Source: G965216695 sp965216695 (GTDB lineage: Bacteria; Pseudomonadota; Gammaproteobacteria; Pseudomonadales; Azotimanducaceae). From it: a stretch of 64,000 nt of DNA. The translations under genes were made by a program, and so were the position numbers. The stretch is taken from NCBI GenBank assembly GCA_965216695.1, contig OZ244212.1:124001-188000 (forward strand). The letters run 5' to 3'. Positions 1 through 8,579 of the stretch are shown here, piece by piece; within the stretch, counting starts at the first letter, position 1, and the number at the start of each line of letters is the position of its first letter. The notes beneath the pieces are model-generated. The model was not told the DNA's origin, searched no databases, and worked only from the letters and a program-made list of their open reading frames with translations.

Positions 1-78
1 GAGCGTGTGCTTCGGGACCGGACGGATCCCGGTGCGTCAACGGGACGGATTGCGGGCGGATTTGCTCGAAATCGTCGG

Positions 79-1395
79 TCATCGACCAGCATCAGGTCCA
101 TCTTCCGCAGGAAGTTCTTCGGACTGCGCGGGAGTTGTGGCACCGGCCGATGAACCGTGCAGTACGTCAGCGCCCGGAGCTCCGGTGGGCTCTGGCTCGT
201 CTGGTACCGGTAGCCCTAGGTCTTCGTAATACGCCCGGCGAAGAATTCCGCGTAGCTGGTCGTATTGCTCCTCAACCGACCCCTGAAGCCGCAACGTCTG
301 ATTTTCGAGTTCGAGCGTGTAGGGAAGAATCTCGGCTTCGGCTGCGGTACCTATCTCCTCGATCGCGTCGGCGTGCATCGATGCCTCTGCGCGTTTGGCA
401 ATAGCGCTTTTGACGGTAACCGCTCCGCTCATCACGCTGACGACGCCGCTGGCGTCTACCGCATAGTCGTTACTTTCGTAGATTGCGGCGACGCCGCCCA
501 CGATCGCCATGGTGCCACCCAACGCGCGGGCCCGGGCTTGCGCGCGCAGCTGCTTGTATTCTATGGCTTCGTCGTACGTCGATTTGCGCCAGTTCTGGTA
601 GGGCGTGAACATGTTGCGATGATAGTTTGCGTAGTACTCATCGACGGTGTCGATGAATAGATACTCGCGTTCGCGAATCTTTCGCACACGTTCCAGATTC
701 GGATCGTTCTCCGCCGGCAGCTTTACGAGATCGTATCCATCGTCACCGTCGCGAGCCAAATAGTCATCAAAGGCATCAGGCGCAAAACCCTTCGCGAATC
801 GCATCTCGGCGATCCGCCGAATCTCCCGGATCTCGTCGTTGCTGAGCGTCGCGCGGTAGCTGAGCAGATCGTTGGCGAGGTCCTTGTAGATCGCCTGAAA
901 CGGGTCCACTCCGGAGGGCACGGAATCATCGTACGCGTATTTGCTGGCGAGTGCCTCGTAGCTCTTGTGTAACCACTCGGTACCCCGAGCATCAACCGCA
1001 CGGACTTCGATCTCCATGCTCTCGCCATCTGAATGTAGAATTTTGCCTGACACCATCAGATCGACCGCGTTAGTGGGTCGAGGCACCACCCGGACCGCAC
1101 CCCAGTTGCCCGTGCTCTGAAGCATGTTCTTTGCGAAGTAGGGGAAGTAGATTGCTTCGGCTTCGCGGATATCCGGCTGGATGAGGCGGCGAATTCGTTC
1201 GTCGTAATCTTCCGGTACGTTGGGGTCGAAGATCGCCAGGCCAATATCCAGCAACTCGTCTTCGGTCTGCATCCGCTGCAGCTGGTCGGGCGGTGTCATG
1301 TCGACAACGCGTACCTCGGTCGAGACGCACCCAGCGGAGAGTGCCGCGAGCACGAACGCGGCTGCAAAGCCTTGGCGAATCGCAAATGTACTCAT
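79..1395 (-). CDS. Putative outer-membrane lipoprotein, unknown function
   Basis: 438 residues. The N-terminus is a lipoprotein signal: a hydrophobic stretch after Arg7 ending in the lipobox LSAGC, with Cys23 as the lipidated residue. The body is acidic and mixed-charge. A short Gly/Ala-rich hydrophobic segment lies near residue 300, and the tail after about residue 400 is Pro/Ala/Glu-rich and low in complexity. No enzyme motif is visible. It is the last of three genes on this strand (start 2 nt after the stop of the Pro/Gly-rich lipoprotein gene), which suggests one transcript and a shared envelope role. I recognise it only as a conserved-hypothetical type of gammaproteobacterial lipoprotein. 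The coding call is firm from length and signal; function is unknown. Confidence 0.85.
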   Translation of the reverse strand: MSTFAIRQGFAAAFVLAALSAGCVSTEVRVVDMTPPDQLQRMQTEDELLDIGLAIFDPNVPEDYDERIRRLIQPDIREAEAIYFPYFAKNMLQSTGNWGAVRVVPRPTNAVDLMVSGKILHSDGESMEIEVRAVDARGTEWLHKSYEALASKYAYDDSVPSGVDPFQAIYKDLANDLLSYRATLSNDEIREIRRIAEMRFAKGFAPDAFDDYLARDGDDGYDLVKLPAENDPNLERVRKIREREYLFIDTVDEYYANYHRNMFTPYQNWRKSTYDEAIEYKQLRAQARARALGGTMAIVGGVAAIYESNDYAVDASGVVSVMSGAVTVKSAIAKRAEASMHADAIEEIGTAAEAEILPYTLELENQTLRLQGSVEEQYDQLRGILRRAYYEDLGLPVPDEPEPTGAPGADVLHGSSAGATTPAQSEELPAEDGPDAGR

Positions 1396-1396
1396 G

Positions 1397-2380
1397 TCAG
1401 GAGTTCTTATAACGCCGGTACTCTTCCCAGAGCTTCTCTTTCAGCTCGGGATCCGTTTCTTTCATCGCGGCTTCCCGCAACTGGCGCGCAATGATGTCGT
1501 CATCCTTCGCGTCCGGGATGTCATCCGGCACGTTGTTGCCGGCGGGTCCGGGCGCGGGTGGTGCGGATCGATTCCTGGGAATAAACGTCGTGGACGCGGG
1601 CTGCGGTCCGTCCCCCGGCGCGGATGCCGAGGGGTCCGACGTGCTTGGGGGCAGGGCGGTTATCGCACCGTTGGCAGTTTCGTTCGAGCGCTTCTGAATG
1701 ATGCCCCGCTCACTCATAATCTCCCCGTCGAAGTCCCCGAGTGCGGCATCCAGCTCTTCGTCACTGGCCGATCCAGGCGTTGGCAGACCCATCGCCGTAC
1801 CGTCCTGGGACGAGGAGGGGGTTTTTTCGTCCGGTGTTTCGTTACTCGTAACCCAGCCATCGTCGGACGGAAGTCCGGCATCCCAGGTATCGTCTCCCTC
1901 GGCGCCGGTACCCCCCGCGGTATCTTCGGTACCGCCGTCGCCGCCGGGCATTCCGGGCGGTGGTGTACCGCCACCAGGCAGCGGTTCGTAGCTCGAGTCC
2001 TCACCTGAAGTGCTCCCGGAGCGCCCATCGTCACCGGTACTGCCCTGGTCCGGGCCGGATGGGCCTGGCATTCCGCCGGGTGAAGGCATACTGGGTCCAG
2101 GTAATCCTCCCGGCGAGGGCATGCTGGGTCCGGGCATTCCACCGGGTGACGGGGTGCTTGGTCCGGGCAATCCACCTGGCGACGGAGGCATCTGCGGGCC
2201 CGGCATCGGGATACCGGTGCTCCCGCCAGGTACGCTCGTTGGACTTGGATTCCCTGGTGGCGAGGAGATCGGTGCGCAGGCGACCAGCGCGCCAACGGCT
2301 AGCGCACCGAGCAACCGGCCAACCAGCATCTGCGCGGATAGCCGTGCGCGGCTATGGTTACTCTCGTTCACGTTTGGCAC
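1397..2380 (-). CDS. Pro/Gly-rich repeat lipoprotein
   Basis: Up to 327 residues from a GTG start. A better start may be the ATG near 2329, which begins directly with a lipoprotein signal ending ALVAC (Cys35 in the longer numbering). After the Cys comes a collagen-like section of about 50 residues built from an 11-residue repeat (G-M/L-P-G-P-S-M-P-S-P-G). A Gly/Asp/Ser/Thr-rich disordered region follows, then a short charged C-terminus (DPELKEKLWEEYRRYKNS) that is probably the only folded part. It is the middle gene of a three-gene envelope operon, starting 3 nt after the TPR/TonB gene. The composition suggests an extended spacer anchored in the outer membrane. Function is not known. Confidence 0.8.
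   Translation of the reverse strand: MPNVNESNHSRARLSAQMLVGRLLGALAVGALVACAPISSPPGNPSPTSVPGGSTGIPMPGPQMPPSPGGLPGPSTPSPGGMPGPSMPSPGGLPGPSMPSPGGMPGPSGPDQGSTGDDGRSGSTSGEDSSYEPLPGGGTPPPGMPGGDGGTEDTAGGTGAEGDDTWDAGLPSDDGWVTSNETPDEKTPSSSQDGTAMGLPTPGSASDEELDAALGDFDGEIMSERGIIQKRSNETANGAITALPPSTSDPSASAPGDGPQPASTTFIPRNRSAPPAPGPAGNNVPDDIPDAKDDDIIARQLREAAMKETDPELKEKLWEEYRRYKNS
2042..2185 (-). repeat. Four-unit 33-bp tandem repeat inside lipoprotein gene
   Basis: Four copies of a 33-nt unit encode G-(L/M)-P-G-P-S-(T/M)-P-S-P-G, corresponding to residues about 66-113 of the long reading. Units differ at third codon positions, so the array has diverged while the peptide repeat is kept. Such in-frame arrays commonly change copy number by slippage or recombination. 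Confidence 0.8.
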
Positions 2381-2382
2381 CT

Positions 2383-4089
2383 CTAGGTTTCATGGCCCGC
2401 CTGGCCACCCGCCGGCTGCGGCGGCGACGGGGTCGATTCGCCGGTCACCTCAGCGTTTGTTGCAGTGTCGTCGCCAGTAGCCGCAGCGTCGGCCGCCGAA
2501 CTGCCGCGTTCCGGATCGGCTGCAGATACGGTTTCATTATCGGACTGCTCTGCCTCCTGCTCGTTCCGCTCCGATTTGTAGGTGAATTCGTAACGATAGG
2601 AATGTTCGTCCACCGGGACTGCGACGCCGTCCACGAACCGCGGCCGATAGCGGGATCGGCGCAAACTCTTCCGAACCTTCACGTCCATCAATCCCTTGGG
2701 TTCGCTGGCGACCACGTTCAATTGGCGGACGGTTCCCAGATCACTGATCTGGTAGGTCAGTTCCACGAATCCGTTCGCCGCGTTTGCTTCGGTTGTCCGG
2801 CTGTGGCGCTTCGGTACCGCGGGTTTAGGAAAGTGCAACAACTGAGGGTGCGAGAAATACACGCTGGAATCCACACCCTCGATCGTTGCGAGTTCATTGT
2901 GAGCATGGGCGTACAGTTCCATTGCCGTGCGGGGCTTGTCGAACAGCAGGTACCAGTCAGCCAGATTGACGAGCGCATCGATGAATGCGAGCGGCTGCTC
3001 TTCGCGGTGGTCCTGACGGATCTGCACAATCTGCTTCAGCGCACGTTCGCCAGCCGGGAAATTGTTGATCCGGATCTGTGTGGTGCCACCACTTGCGGTT
3101 GGAAACGCGTTGTACGGACTCGTGCCGTCGTCGATGTAGAACGGTGGAAAGCGTTCCAATACATAGGTGCGCGCTACGCCCTCGAGCGGCGTAATCAACT
3201 GGCGGTTGTCGAAATCTGCGTCCGCCGAGTTCACGCCCTCCATCTCGGTGATGTATTTGGCTTGATAAAACAACGCGCGTGCCTGAAACAGATTGTGCGT
3301 TGACATGTACCAGTCGGCCAGATGATAGATGCTGGGTAGCAGGGCCGGATCGTCCGGCCCGTAGTGGCGCTGCATGATTTCGTAGGCGTATTCCTCACGG
3401 TTGTTGGCGCCTTCGAGATCCCGCTGCACTTTCAATACCCGTGCTTCGCGGTAGACGATAGGCACCTGCTCCGCATTGTGCAGGCCATGGCTTACACGGG
3501 CGACGTGGATCGCCCGATCGAACGCATCCAGCGCCGATTCGGTGTCGCCCTTCGCAAACTGAGCGTCACCGAGGAGCGTGAGCGGCCGGATCAGGCGCTC
3601 GTCGTACCGGTGCGATTCCCTTTCGATCAGGCGGATCTGCCGTTCCAGCGAATTGATGGCAGGATCCAGTTCTCCAACCTCGATCTGCCGTTCCAACCAG
3701 TCGCCCTCGGACACCGCAAAATCAGGAATCGACAGTGGTACCTGATCGGGATGGTTGTCGTGTCCGGCAGGGCCGGGTGCAGGATCCGCGACCCGCGACG
3801 GGACACTCTCCGGCGTCGGCTCGGCGGCCGCCGACTCCAGTGGCGAATCGGCCGGGACCCCGGCGGCATTCGCGGGGGGCGTCGTAATCGCATCTACAGC
3901 GGCTACCGGAGCCGATACCTCCTCGGTCTGCACGTCTGTTTGAGCCGGTGCCTGCGTGTCTGTCTGAGGTGCGGCGCCCGCCGTACCAGAGAAGAGTGCC
4001 AGGCAGAGCGACACCACGGCCGCGCCATGCAGGCGGGTCTGCCTGGAGTCCAGTTTCCTTGACACGTTCTGCTGGGGTGGGCTGATCAT
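2383..4089 (-). CDS. Secreted TPR protein with TonB-like C-terminal domain
   Basis: 568 residues. A signal peptide spans about residues 20-40 (VVSLCLALFSGTAGA). A Pro/Ala-rich stretch to about residue 125 is followed by TPR-like helical repeats (about 130-420, e.g. GDAQFAKGDTESALDAFDRA). A TonB C-terminal-like fold lies at about 440-503 (VELTYQISDLGTVRQLNVV, then SLRRSRYRPRFVDG), and the tail is acidic and disordered. TonB C-termini touch TonB boxes or peptidoglycan in the periplasm, so a periplasmic or inner-membrane-tethered partner role is inferred. The TPR-plus-TonB_C combination suggests a scaffold rather than a classical energy transducer. First gene of the operon with the two lipoproteins downstream. 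A GTG or ATG start a few codons away cannot be excluded. Confidence 0.8.
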   Translation of the reverse strand: MISPPQQNVSRKLDSRQTRLHGAAVVSLCLALFSGTAGAAPQTDTQAPAQTDVQTEEVSAPVAAVDAITTPPANAAGVPADSPLESAAAEPTPESVPSRVADPAPGPAGHDNHPDQVPLSIPDFAVSEGDWLERQIEVGELDPAINSLERQIRLIERESHRYDERLIRPLTLLGDAQFAKGDTESALDAFDRAIHVARVSHGLHNAEQVPIVYREARVLKVQRDLEGANNREEYAYEIMQRHYGPDDPALLPSIYHLADWYMSTHNLFQARALFYQAKYITEMEGVNSADADFDNRQLITPLEGVARTYVLERFPPFYIDDGTSPYNAFPTASGGTTQIRINNFPAGERALKQIVQIRQDHREEQPLAFIDALVNLADWYLLFDKPRTAMELYAHAHNELATIEGVDSSVYFSHPQLLHFPKPAVPKRHSRTTEANAANGFVELTYQISDLGTVRQLNVVASEPKGLMDVKVRKSLRRSRYRPRFVDGVAVPVDEHSYRYEFTYKSERNEQEAEQSDNETVSAADPERGSSAADAAATGDDTATNAEVTGESTPSPPQPAGGQAGHET

Positions 4090-4219
4090 GATTCGATTAC
4101 AGCAGCGTTGTCAGAATAGACCACGAAAAACCGTCATGGTTCGGGAGTGTGGTGGGCACCCTGGAACAAGTCAATTCCCCATTTGGCGCCGCAGCGGGCT
4201 CGGTTACCATGCGCCTGCG

Positions 4220-4465
4220 ATGAGTAAACCCGACAACCTCCAATATGACGCCGAGCTTGATGCCCGAGGCCTGATGTGCCCGGAACCGCTGGTGCTCGCG
4301 CGCAACCGACTGCGCACGATGGCATCCGGACAAGTGCTGTATGTGATTGCTACCGACCCATCTACCGAGCGGGATTTCCGCGATCTGTGCCGGTTCATGC
4401 GCCACGAGCTGATTGAACAGTCGCGGTCGAATGATATCTACCAGTACTGGATTCGCCGGGCGTGA
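4220..4465 (+). CDS. TusA-family sulfur-carrier-like protein
   Basis: 81 residues from the ATG at 4220. The motif LDARGLMCPEPLVLARNRLRTM is the TusA/SirA signature, with Cys20 in the CPxP motif that carries persulfide sulfur in this family. The rest (SGQVLYVIATDPSTERDFRDLCRFM...) follows the expected beta-alpha-beta fold to the usual length. The longer reading from 4088 adds sequence antisense to the divergent TonB-like gene and is not supported. The next gene starts inside its stop codon (GTGA overlap at 4462-4465), so translation is probably coupled. The role may be tRNA 2-thiolation or another sulfur-relay step. TusA itself versus a paralogue cannot be decided here. Confidence 0.9.
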   Translation: MSKPDNLQYDAELDARGLMCPEPLVLARNRLRTMASGQVLYVIATDPSTERDFRDLCRFMRHELIEQSRSNDIYQYWIRRA

Positions 4466-4908
4466 TCGTTCACTACTTTGCGTATGGCTCCAACATGAAT
4501 CCAGAACGTGTCCGTGAACGGGGCTTGCGGGTGTCGGGCGAAGAGCCCGGGATTGTGGAGGGTTTGTGTCTGCAGTTCGACAAACGGGCCGCAGACGGGG
4601 TGGGGCATGCCAATCTTCGTGTAGCAAAAGGACGACGGGTGGAAGGGGTCCTCTACCGGCTCGATGGGACAGAGGAAATCGCCAAGATGGATCCTTTCGA
4701 GCGCGCACCCTGGAACTACGGTCGCGAAGCAATTCGCGTCCAGGCGTCCACAGGAATGGTTGCCGCGTGGACTTATTTCGCAAATCCGGCCGTGATTCAA
4801 CGGGGACTCCGACCGAGCCGAGCTTACCTCGCGCACCTCCTGGCCGGTGAACCGTTTCTGTCGGATTCGTACTTCCGCATGCTTGCTGACTGGCCATGCG
4901 CGGACTGA
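4462..4908 (+). CDS. Gamma-glutamylcyclotransferase-like (GGCT/AIG2) protein
   Basis: 148 residues from GTG at 4462. The N-terminal motif HYFAYGSNMNPERVRERG is the substrate loop of the gamma-glutamyl cyclotransferase fold, and VEGVLYRLDGTEEIAKMDPFE follows, with Glu in the position used for catalysis in the family. Enzymes of this fold cleave gamma-glutamyl amines or peptides to 5-oxoproline. Second gene of a six-gene overlapping set; its stop overlaps epmC by 13 nt. The exact substrate cannot be read from sequence. Confidence 0.85.
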   Translation: MIVHYFAYGSNMNPERVRERGLRVSGEEPGIVEGLCLQFDKRAADGVGHANLRVAKGRRVEGVLYRLDGTEEIAKMDPFERAPWNYGREAIRVQASTGMVAAWTYFANPAVIQRGLRPSRAYLAHLLAGEPFLSDSYFRMLADWPCAD

Positions 4909-5456
4909 CCGCGGACGAGATCTGCGACGCCTTCAATACCGGATTCGCGGACGATGCGGTGCAGCTGATCGGTGGTGCCGCAGAACCGAGTTTTCGGCCG
5001 GGACGCCGCCGTGAACCGGCGCGGCTTCTGTTCGTGGGTGATTTCGCGCGTAGCGCGTTACATGAAATCGCGCACTGGTGTCTGGCGTCGAGAAGTGAGC
5101 GGCGGATGACCGATTACGGCTGTCGCTACGTTCCGCCGCCACGCTGTCTTGCGCGGCAACTCCAGTTCTGCATTCGGGAACTCGAGGTCCAGGCGCTGGA
5201 GGTGGTGCTGTGTCGCAGCTGCGCCGTCCCATTCGAAGTCAGTATGGACGATCCGGGGAACGGCAGCGCTGACATGCTACGCGCCGATTTTGCGTCACGG
5301 GTCGCCCGTGCCGCCGATCGCCTGGTTCACGATCTGCCGCCGGAGGCTGAGCGCTTCATGCACATGATTCGCCGCCGCTACCGACCCGTGCCGAACCGAG
5401 GCACTGCGGCATCATCGACTCCAATGCCCGCAGCGTACGCCGTCGATGCAGGCTGA
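4896..5456 (+). CDS. epmC: Elongation factor P hydroxylase EpmC
   Basis: 186 residues, close to the 182 of E. coli EpmC (YfcM). The family's metal-binding motif is present as HEIAHWC (His56, Glu57, His60), preceded by LLFVGDFARSA and followed by DYGCRYVPPPR. EpmC hydroxylates the lysylated lysine of translation factor EF-P in the cytoplasm, the last step of a modification made by EpmA and EpmB; those genes are not in this window. It overlaps the upstream cyclotransferase gene by 13 nt and the downstream oxidoreductase by 11 nt. The last 20 residues (TAASSTPMPAAYAVDAG) are non-conserved. Confidence 0.9.
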   Translation: MRGLTADEICDAFNTGFADDAVQLIGGAAEPSFRPGRRREPARLLFVGDFARSALHEIAHWCLASRSERRMTDYGCRYVPPPRCLARQLQFCIRELEVQALEVVLCRSCAVPFEVSMDDPGNGSADMLRADFASRVARAADRLVHDLPPEAERFMHMIRRRYRPVPNRGTAASSTPMPAAYAVDAG

Positions 5457-6531
5457 ACGCGCCGACGTCGTTGTCATTGGAGCCGGCGTCGTTGGTCTTG
5501 CAATCGCCGCCGCGCTCGCCCAACGCGGGCGGGAAGTTCTCGTGCTCGAACGGAACGACCATATCGGCGAAGAAACATCATCGAGAAACTCCGAGGTGAT
5601 TCACGCCGGAATCTATTATCCGACCGGATCACTGAAAGCGCGGTTGTGCGTGCGTGGGAAGTCTCTGCTTTACGACTACTGCGGTACGCACGGCGTAGGG
5701 TTTCGACGCTGCGGAAAACTCATCGTGGCGAGCCGAGCGTCGCAGCAGGAGACGCTGCGTGACTACCAACGCCAGGCGCTCACCAATGGTGCCGGAAAGC
5801 TCGAGTGGCTGGACGCGCCCCAGATCGAACGACTCGAACCTGCCGTCCATGCTGTAGCGGGCCTGCTGTCGCCGACCACTGGTATCGTCGACTCCCACGG
5901 GTTCATGCTGGCGCTTCAGGCCGACCTGGAGGCACACGGCGGCCTGGTGGTCTGCCGGGCGCCCGTCGCGGCGATTGCGGAACACGGGGATCGGTTCCGC
6001 GTGACCACATCAGACTACGCCCTCGCGCCGCAGCTTCTCGTGAACGCTGCAGGTCTGCACGCACCGTCAATCGCGGCCGCGGTCTGCGATGCACCACCCA
6101 CGTTCTACGCGCGCGGTCGCTACTACACCTACTCAGGTAACGCGCCGTTCCAGCGATTGGTCTATCCGATTGCCAGCGCCGGTGGCCTCGGTGTGCACGT
6201 AACCTTAGACCTTGCTGGCCAAGCACGCTTCGGACCGGACGTGGAGTGGATCGGCAGCATCGATTACACATTCTCCGATGTACACAGGGCGGCGTTCATC
6301 GACGCAATCCGGCAATATTTTCCATCGCTGGATGCCGAACGGCTGCAACCGGGTTACACGGGCATCCGCCCGAAGATCTCCGGACCCGGCGAACCGACGG
6401 CGGACTTTCGGATCGAGTTCCTGGGTTCTTCAGCTCAACCGGCACTGGTGAACCTGTTCGGTATCGAATCTCCCGGTCTCACCGCAGCACTCGCGATCGC
6501 TGAACACGTCTGTGAGCGCGTCGATGCTTGA
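5446..6531 (+). CDS. FAD-dependent oxidoreductase, L-2-hydroxyglutarate oxidase-like
   Basis: 361 residues. An N-terminal dinucleotide-binding fold (VVVIGAGVVGLAIAAALA, then the acidic VLVLERN) and the pattern SSRNSEVIHAGIYYP-GSLKARLCVRG are characteristic of the DAO superfamily branch containing L-2-hydroxyglutarate dehydrogenase (LhgO). The C-terminal FAD contact PGYTGIRPKISGPGE and the ending NLFGIESPGLTAALAIAEHV also fit. The likely reaction is oxidation of a 2-hydroxy acid with electrons passed to quinone or oxygen. It starts inside epmC and ends over the start of the next gene. Shorter than LhgO (about 420), so the substrate may differ. Confidence 0.85.
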   Translation: MQAERADVVVIGAGVVGLAIAAALAQRGREVLVLERNDHIGEETSSRNSEVIHAGIYYPTGSLKARLCVRGKSLLYDYCGTHGVGFRRCGKLIVASRASQQETLRDYQRQALTNGAGKLEWLDAPQIERLEPAVHAVAGLLSPTTGIVDSHGFMLALQADLEAHGGLVVCRAPVAAIAEHGDRFRVTTSDYALAPQLLVNAAGLHAPSIAAAVCDAPPTFYARGRYYTYSGNAPFQRLVYPIASAGGLGVHVTLDLAGQARFGPDVEWIGSIDYTFSDVHRAAFIDAIRQYFPSLDAERLQPGYTGIRPKISGPGEPTADFRIEFLGSSAQPALVNLFGIESPGLTAALAIAEHVCERVDA

Positions 6532-7645
6532 AATCGGTTTCGTGGTGAATCCCATTGCCGGTATCGGCGGCCAAGTCGGATTACACGGCAGTGACGGCGA
6601 CGCGCTGCAGGCGCGGGCTCAGTCCGCCGGAGCCGTAGCCCGCGCACCGGACCGCGCCGGACGTGCCGTTGCACGGCTGTCGCCCGACGTACTGGCGGGG
6701 GCACGCTGGATTACATGGGCAGGTTCCATGGGCGAAGCGCACCTCAGGCGGGCCGCAATCGCGCACCGCGTGGTCGGGTACGCGGAAACGCCGAGTTCCG
6801 GCGCAGACACGCGCGCCGCTGTGCGCGCGTTTGCGCAGGCAGCGGTAGATCTGATCCTGTTTACTGGCGGAGATGGCACCGCACGAGACGTATTGGAGGG
6901 ATTGCGCGGTACGGAGTATGCCGGAGCGGTGCTGGGTATACCCGCCGGTGTGAAGATGCACTCGGGCGTCTTTGCAACGACACCCGAAACTGCGGCCGAC
7001 GTCGTCACACGTTTGATTCGTGGCGGTATCGTGAGCGCTACGGCCCGCGAAGTTCGGGACCGGGTCGAGGATTCGGTGTCTTCCCTCAAGACACGCACGT
7101 TCGGAGAGTTGCCCGTGCCCGAGCTCGGAGGATATCTGCAGCATACGAAAGTATCCGGCAAAGAAAGCGAGCCGCTCGCGCTGAACGACATTGCGGCGTT
7201 CGTGAGTGAGGCCGCGCTTGCATCGCGGGACACCTGGATCTTCGGACCGGGAACAACGGTCGCGGAAATCTCTGCGTCGCTGGGATACAACGGTTCGCTT
7301 CACGGATTCGACATCTGGCAACACGGTGAACCGATCGCGTTTGACGTCAATGCGGATGCGTTGACCGAGCTCGACGGACCCTGCCGGCTGGTCGTGAGTT
7401 TCACGCGGCATCAGGGATTTCTGTTCGGGCGCGGCAATCAGCAGCTCACACCGGCGTTTCTGCGGCGTATCGGCAGGCGCCGCGTACAGGTCGTGGGCAC
7501 CCGTACGAAGCTGCAAACGCTCGACGGTCGACCGCTGCTTCTGGATACCGATGATGCGGATCTGGACACACGTTGGACAGGATTGTGGCGGGTTTTGACC
7601 GGCTACGACGACTATCTTTGGTACAGAGTCTCTACCGGTGCGTGA
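6524..7645 (+). CDS. ATP-NAD kinase-family protein (COG3199-like)
   Basis: 373 residues from ATG 6524; a GTG at 6512 is also in frame. The motif LILFTGGDGTARDVLEGL is the GGDGT nucleotide-binding loop shared by NAD kinases and diacylglycerol kinases. The N-terminus IGFVVNPIAGIGGQVGLHGSDG and GIPAGVKMHSGVFATTPE match the COG3199 group seen near acetoin-dehydrogenase and other operons (AcoX relatives). This is longer than canonical NadK, whose gene is expected elsewhere. It overlaps the oxidoreductase before it and the methyltransferase after it (8 nt). Small-molecule kinase activity is inferred; the substrate is unknown. Confidence 0.8.
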   Translation: MLEIGFVVNPIAGIGGQVGLHGSDGDALQARAQSAGAVARAPDRAGRAVARLSPDVLAGARWITWAGSMGEAHLRRAAIAHRVVGYAETPSSGADTRAAVRAFAQAAVDLILFTGGDGTARDVLEGLRGTEYAGAVLGIPAGVKMHSGVFATTPETAADVVTRLIRGGIVSATAREVRDRVEDSVSSLKTRTFGELPVPELGGYLQHTKVSGKESEPLALNDIAAFVSEAALASRDTWIFGPGTTVAEISASLGYNGSLHGFDIWQHGEPIAFDVNADALTELDGPCRLVVSFTRHQGFLFGRGNQQLTPAFLRRIGRRRVQVVGTRTKLQTLDGRPLLLDTDDADLDTRWTGLWRVLTGYDDYLWYRVSTGA

Positions 7646-8561
7646 TTTCGGGCCGGTGCTGGAACGCTGTATCGACGAAGATCAGCGGCGGGCGAGTGGC
7701 GCGACACATACCAACACGTATCGTCTCTTTCACGGGCGGGGGCGCACCGTGGTTGACTACGAAGACGTGACTGTGGACCGCTTCGATGACGCACTGCTGG
7801 TGGGCGCGTTTTCACCCGAGCGTGCGGATTACCGGATACTGATCGACGCGCTGGCCGAGGCGTTGCCGCACCGCGGCATCGTTCTGCAATCCCGACGCGG
7901 CAGGCAGACGTCTGCGGACTGTCTGGTCGGGAACACGGAATCCGAGGTGCGCGTGCGGGAGGCGGGCATCCACTACGCGGTGCGCCTGCTCGACAATCAG
8001 AACGTGGGCTTGTTTCTCGATGCGGCACCAGCCCGCAACTGGGTGCGCAGCCATGCCGGGGGAGCCTCCGTTCTCAACCTGTTCGCCTACACGTGCGCGT
8101 TCTCCGTCGCGGCGATTGTAGGCGGGGCGTCCTCGGTCGTGAACAACGACATGAGCGCGCCCGCATTGCAGTGGGGTTCACACAACCACGCGTTGAACGG
8201 TCATGATCTGCGCACCGTACGAATGCTGCCCCACAACCTGTTCAAGTCCTGGTGGAAGATTCGCCAGTGGGCTCCGTTCGATCTGATCGTCGTGGATCCG
8301 CCAACGAAGCAGCATCGTAGCTTCGTTGCGCAAAAGGATTATCCGAGCGTAATCAAGCGGACTGCGCCGTTGGTTGCGCCGGGAGGTTTGCTCCTGTTGT
8401 GTCTGAACAGTCCATTTCTAGACAGCAGCTTCCTGCTCAATCACGTGGCGCGCTGGGCCAGTGAATTCAGCCTGGAGGAGCGCCTGCCGGCAGCGCAGGC
8501 TTTTGACGACGCCCATCCGGAGCGCGCGGCGAAGATGCTCGTCTTCCGGCGGCGTGGTTAG
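7638..8561 (+). CDS. Class I SAM-dependent methyltransferase, RlmI-like
   Basis: 307 residues from GTG 7638. The SAM-binding motif I is VLNLFAYTCAFSVAAIVGGA, followed by VVNNDMS (motif II) and the catalytic-site motif FDLIVVDPPT, as in the RlmI/RlmL-type 23S rRNA methyltransferase family. The PUA domain of RlmI is absent; the N-terminal 100 residues are a shorter substrate domain. It closes the six-gene overlapping set and lies convergent to alaA 18 nt away. Target (rRNA or other) unproven. Confidence 0.82.
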   Translation: MRDFGPVLERCIDEDQRRASGATHTNTYRLFHGRGRTVVDYEDVTVDRFDDALLVGAFSPERADYRILIDALAEALPHRGIVLQSRRGRQTSADCLVGNTESEVRVREAGIHYAVRLLDNQNVGLFLDAAPARNWVRSHAGGASVLNLFAYTCAFSVAAIVGGASSVVNNDMSAPALQWGSHNHALNGHDLRTVRMLPHNLFKSWWKIRQWAPFDLIVVDPPTKQHRSFVAQKDYPSVIKRTAPLVAPGGLLLLCLNSPFLDSSFLLNHVARWASEFSLEERLPAAQAFDDAHPERAAKMLVFRRRG

Positions 8562-8579
8562 CTCGCCACCGAGTGCGCG

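Noticed and set aside
2042..2185. CRISPR-like array
   Set aside because: The repeats are contiguous 33-bp coding units without spacers, inside a lipoprotein gene.
1960..3303. 447-codon plus-strand ORF
   Set aside because: Antisense to the lipoprotein and TPR/TonB genes, Arg/His/Gly-rich composition typical of a shadow frame, no domain.
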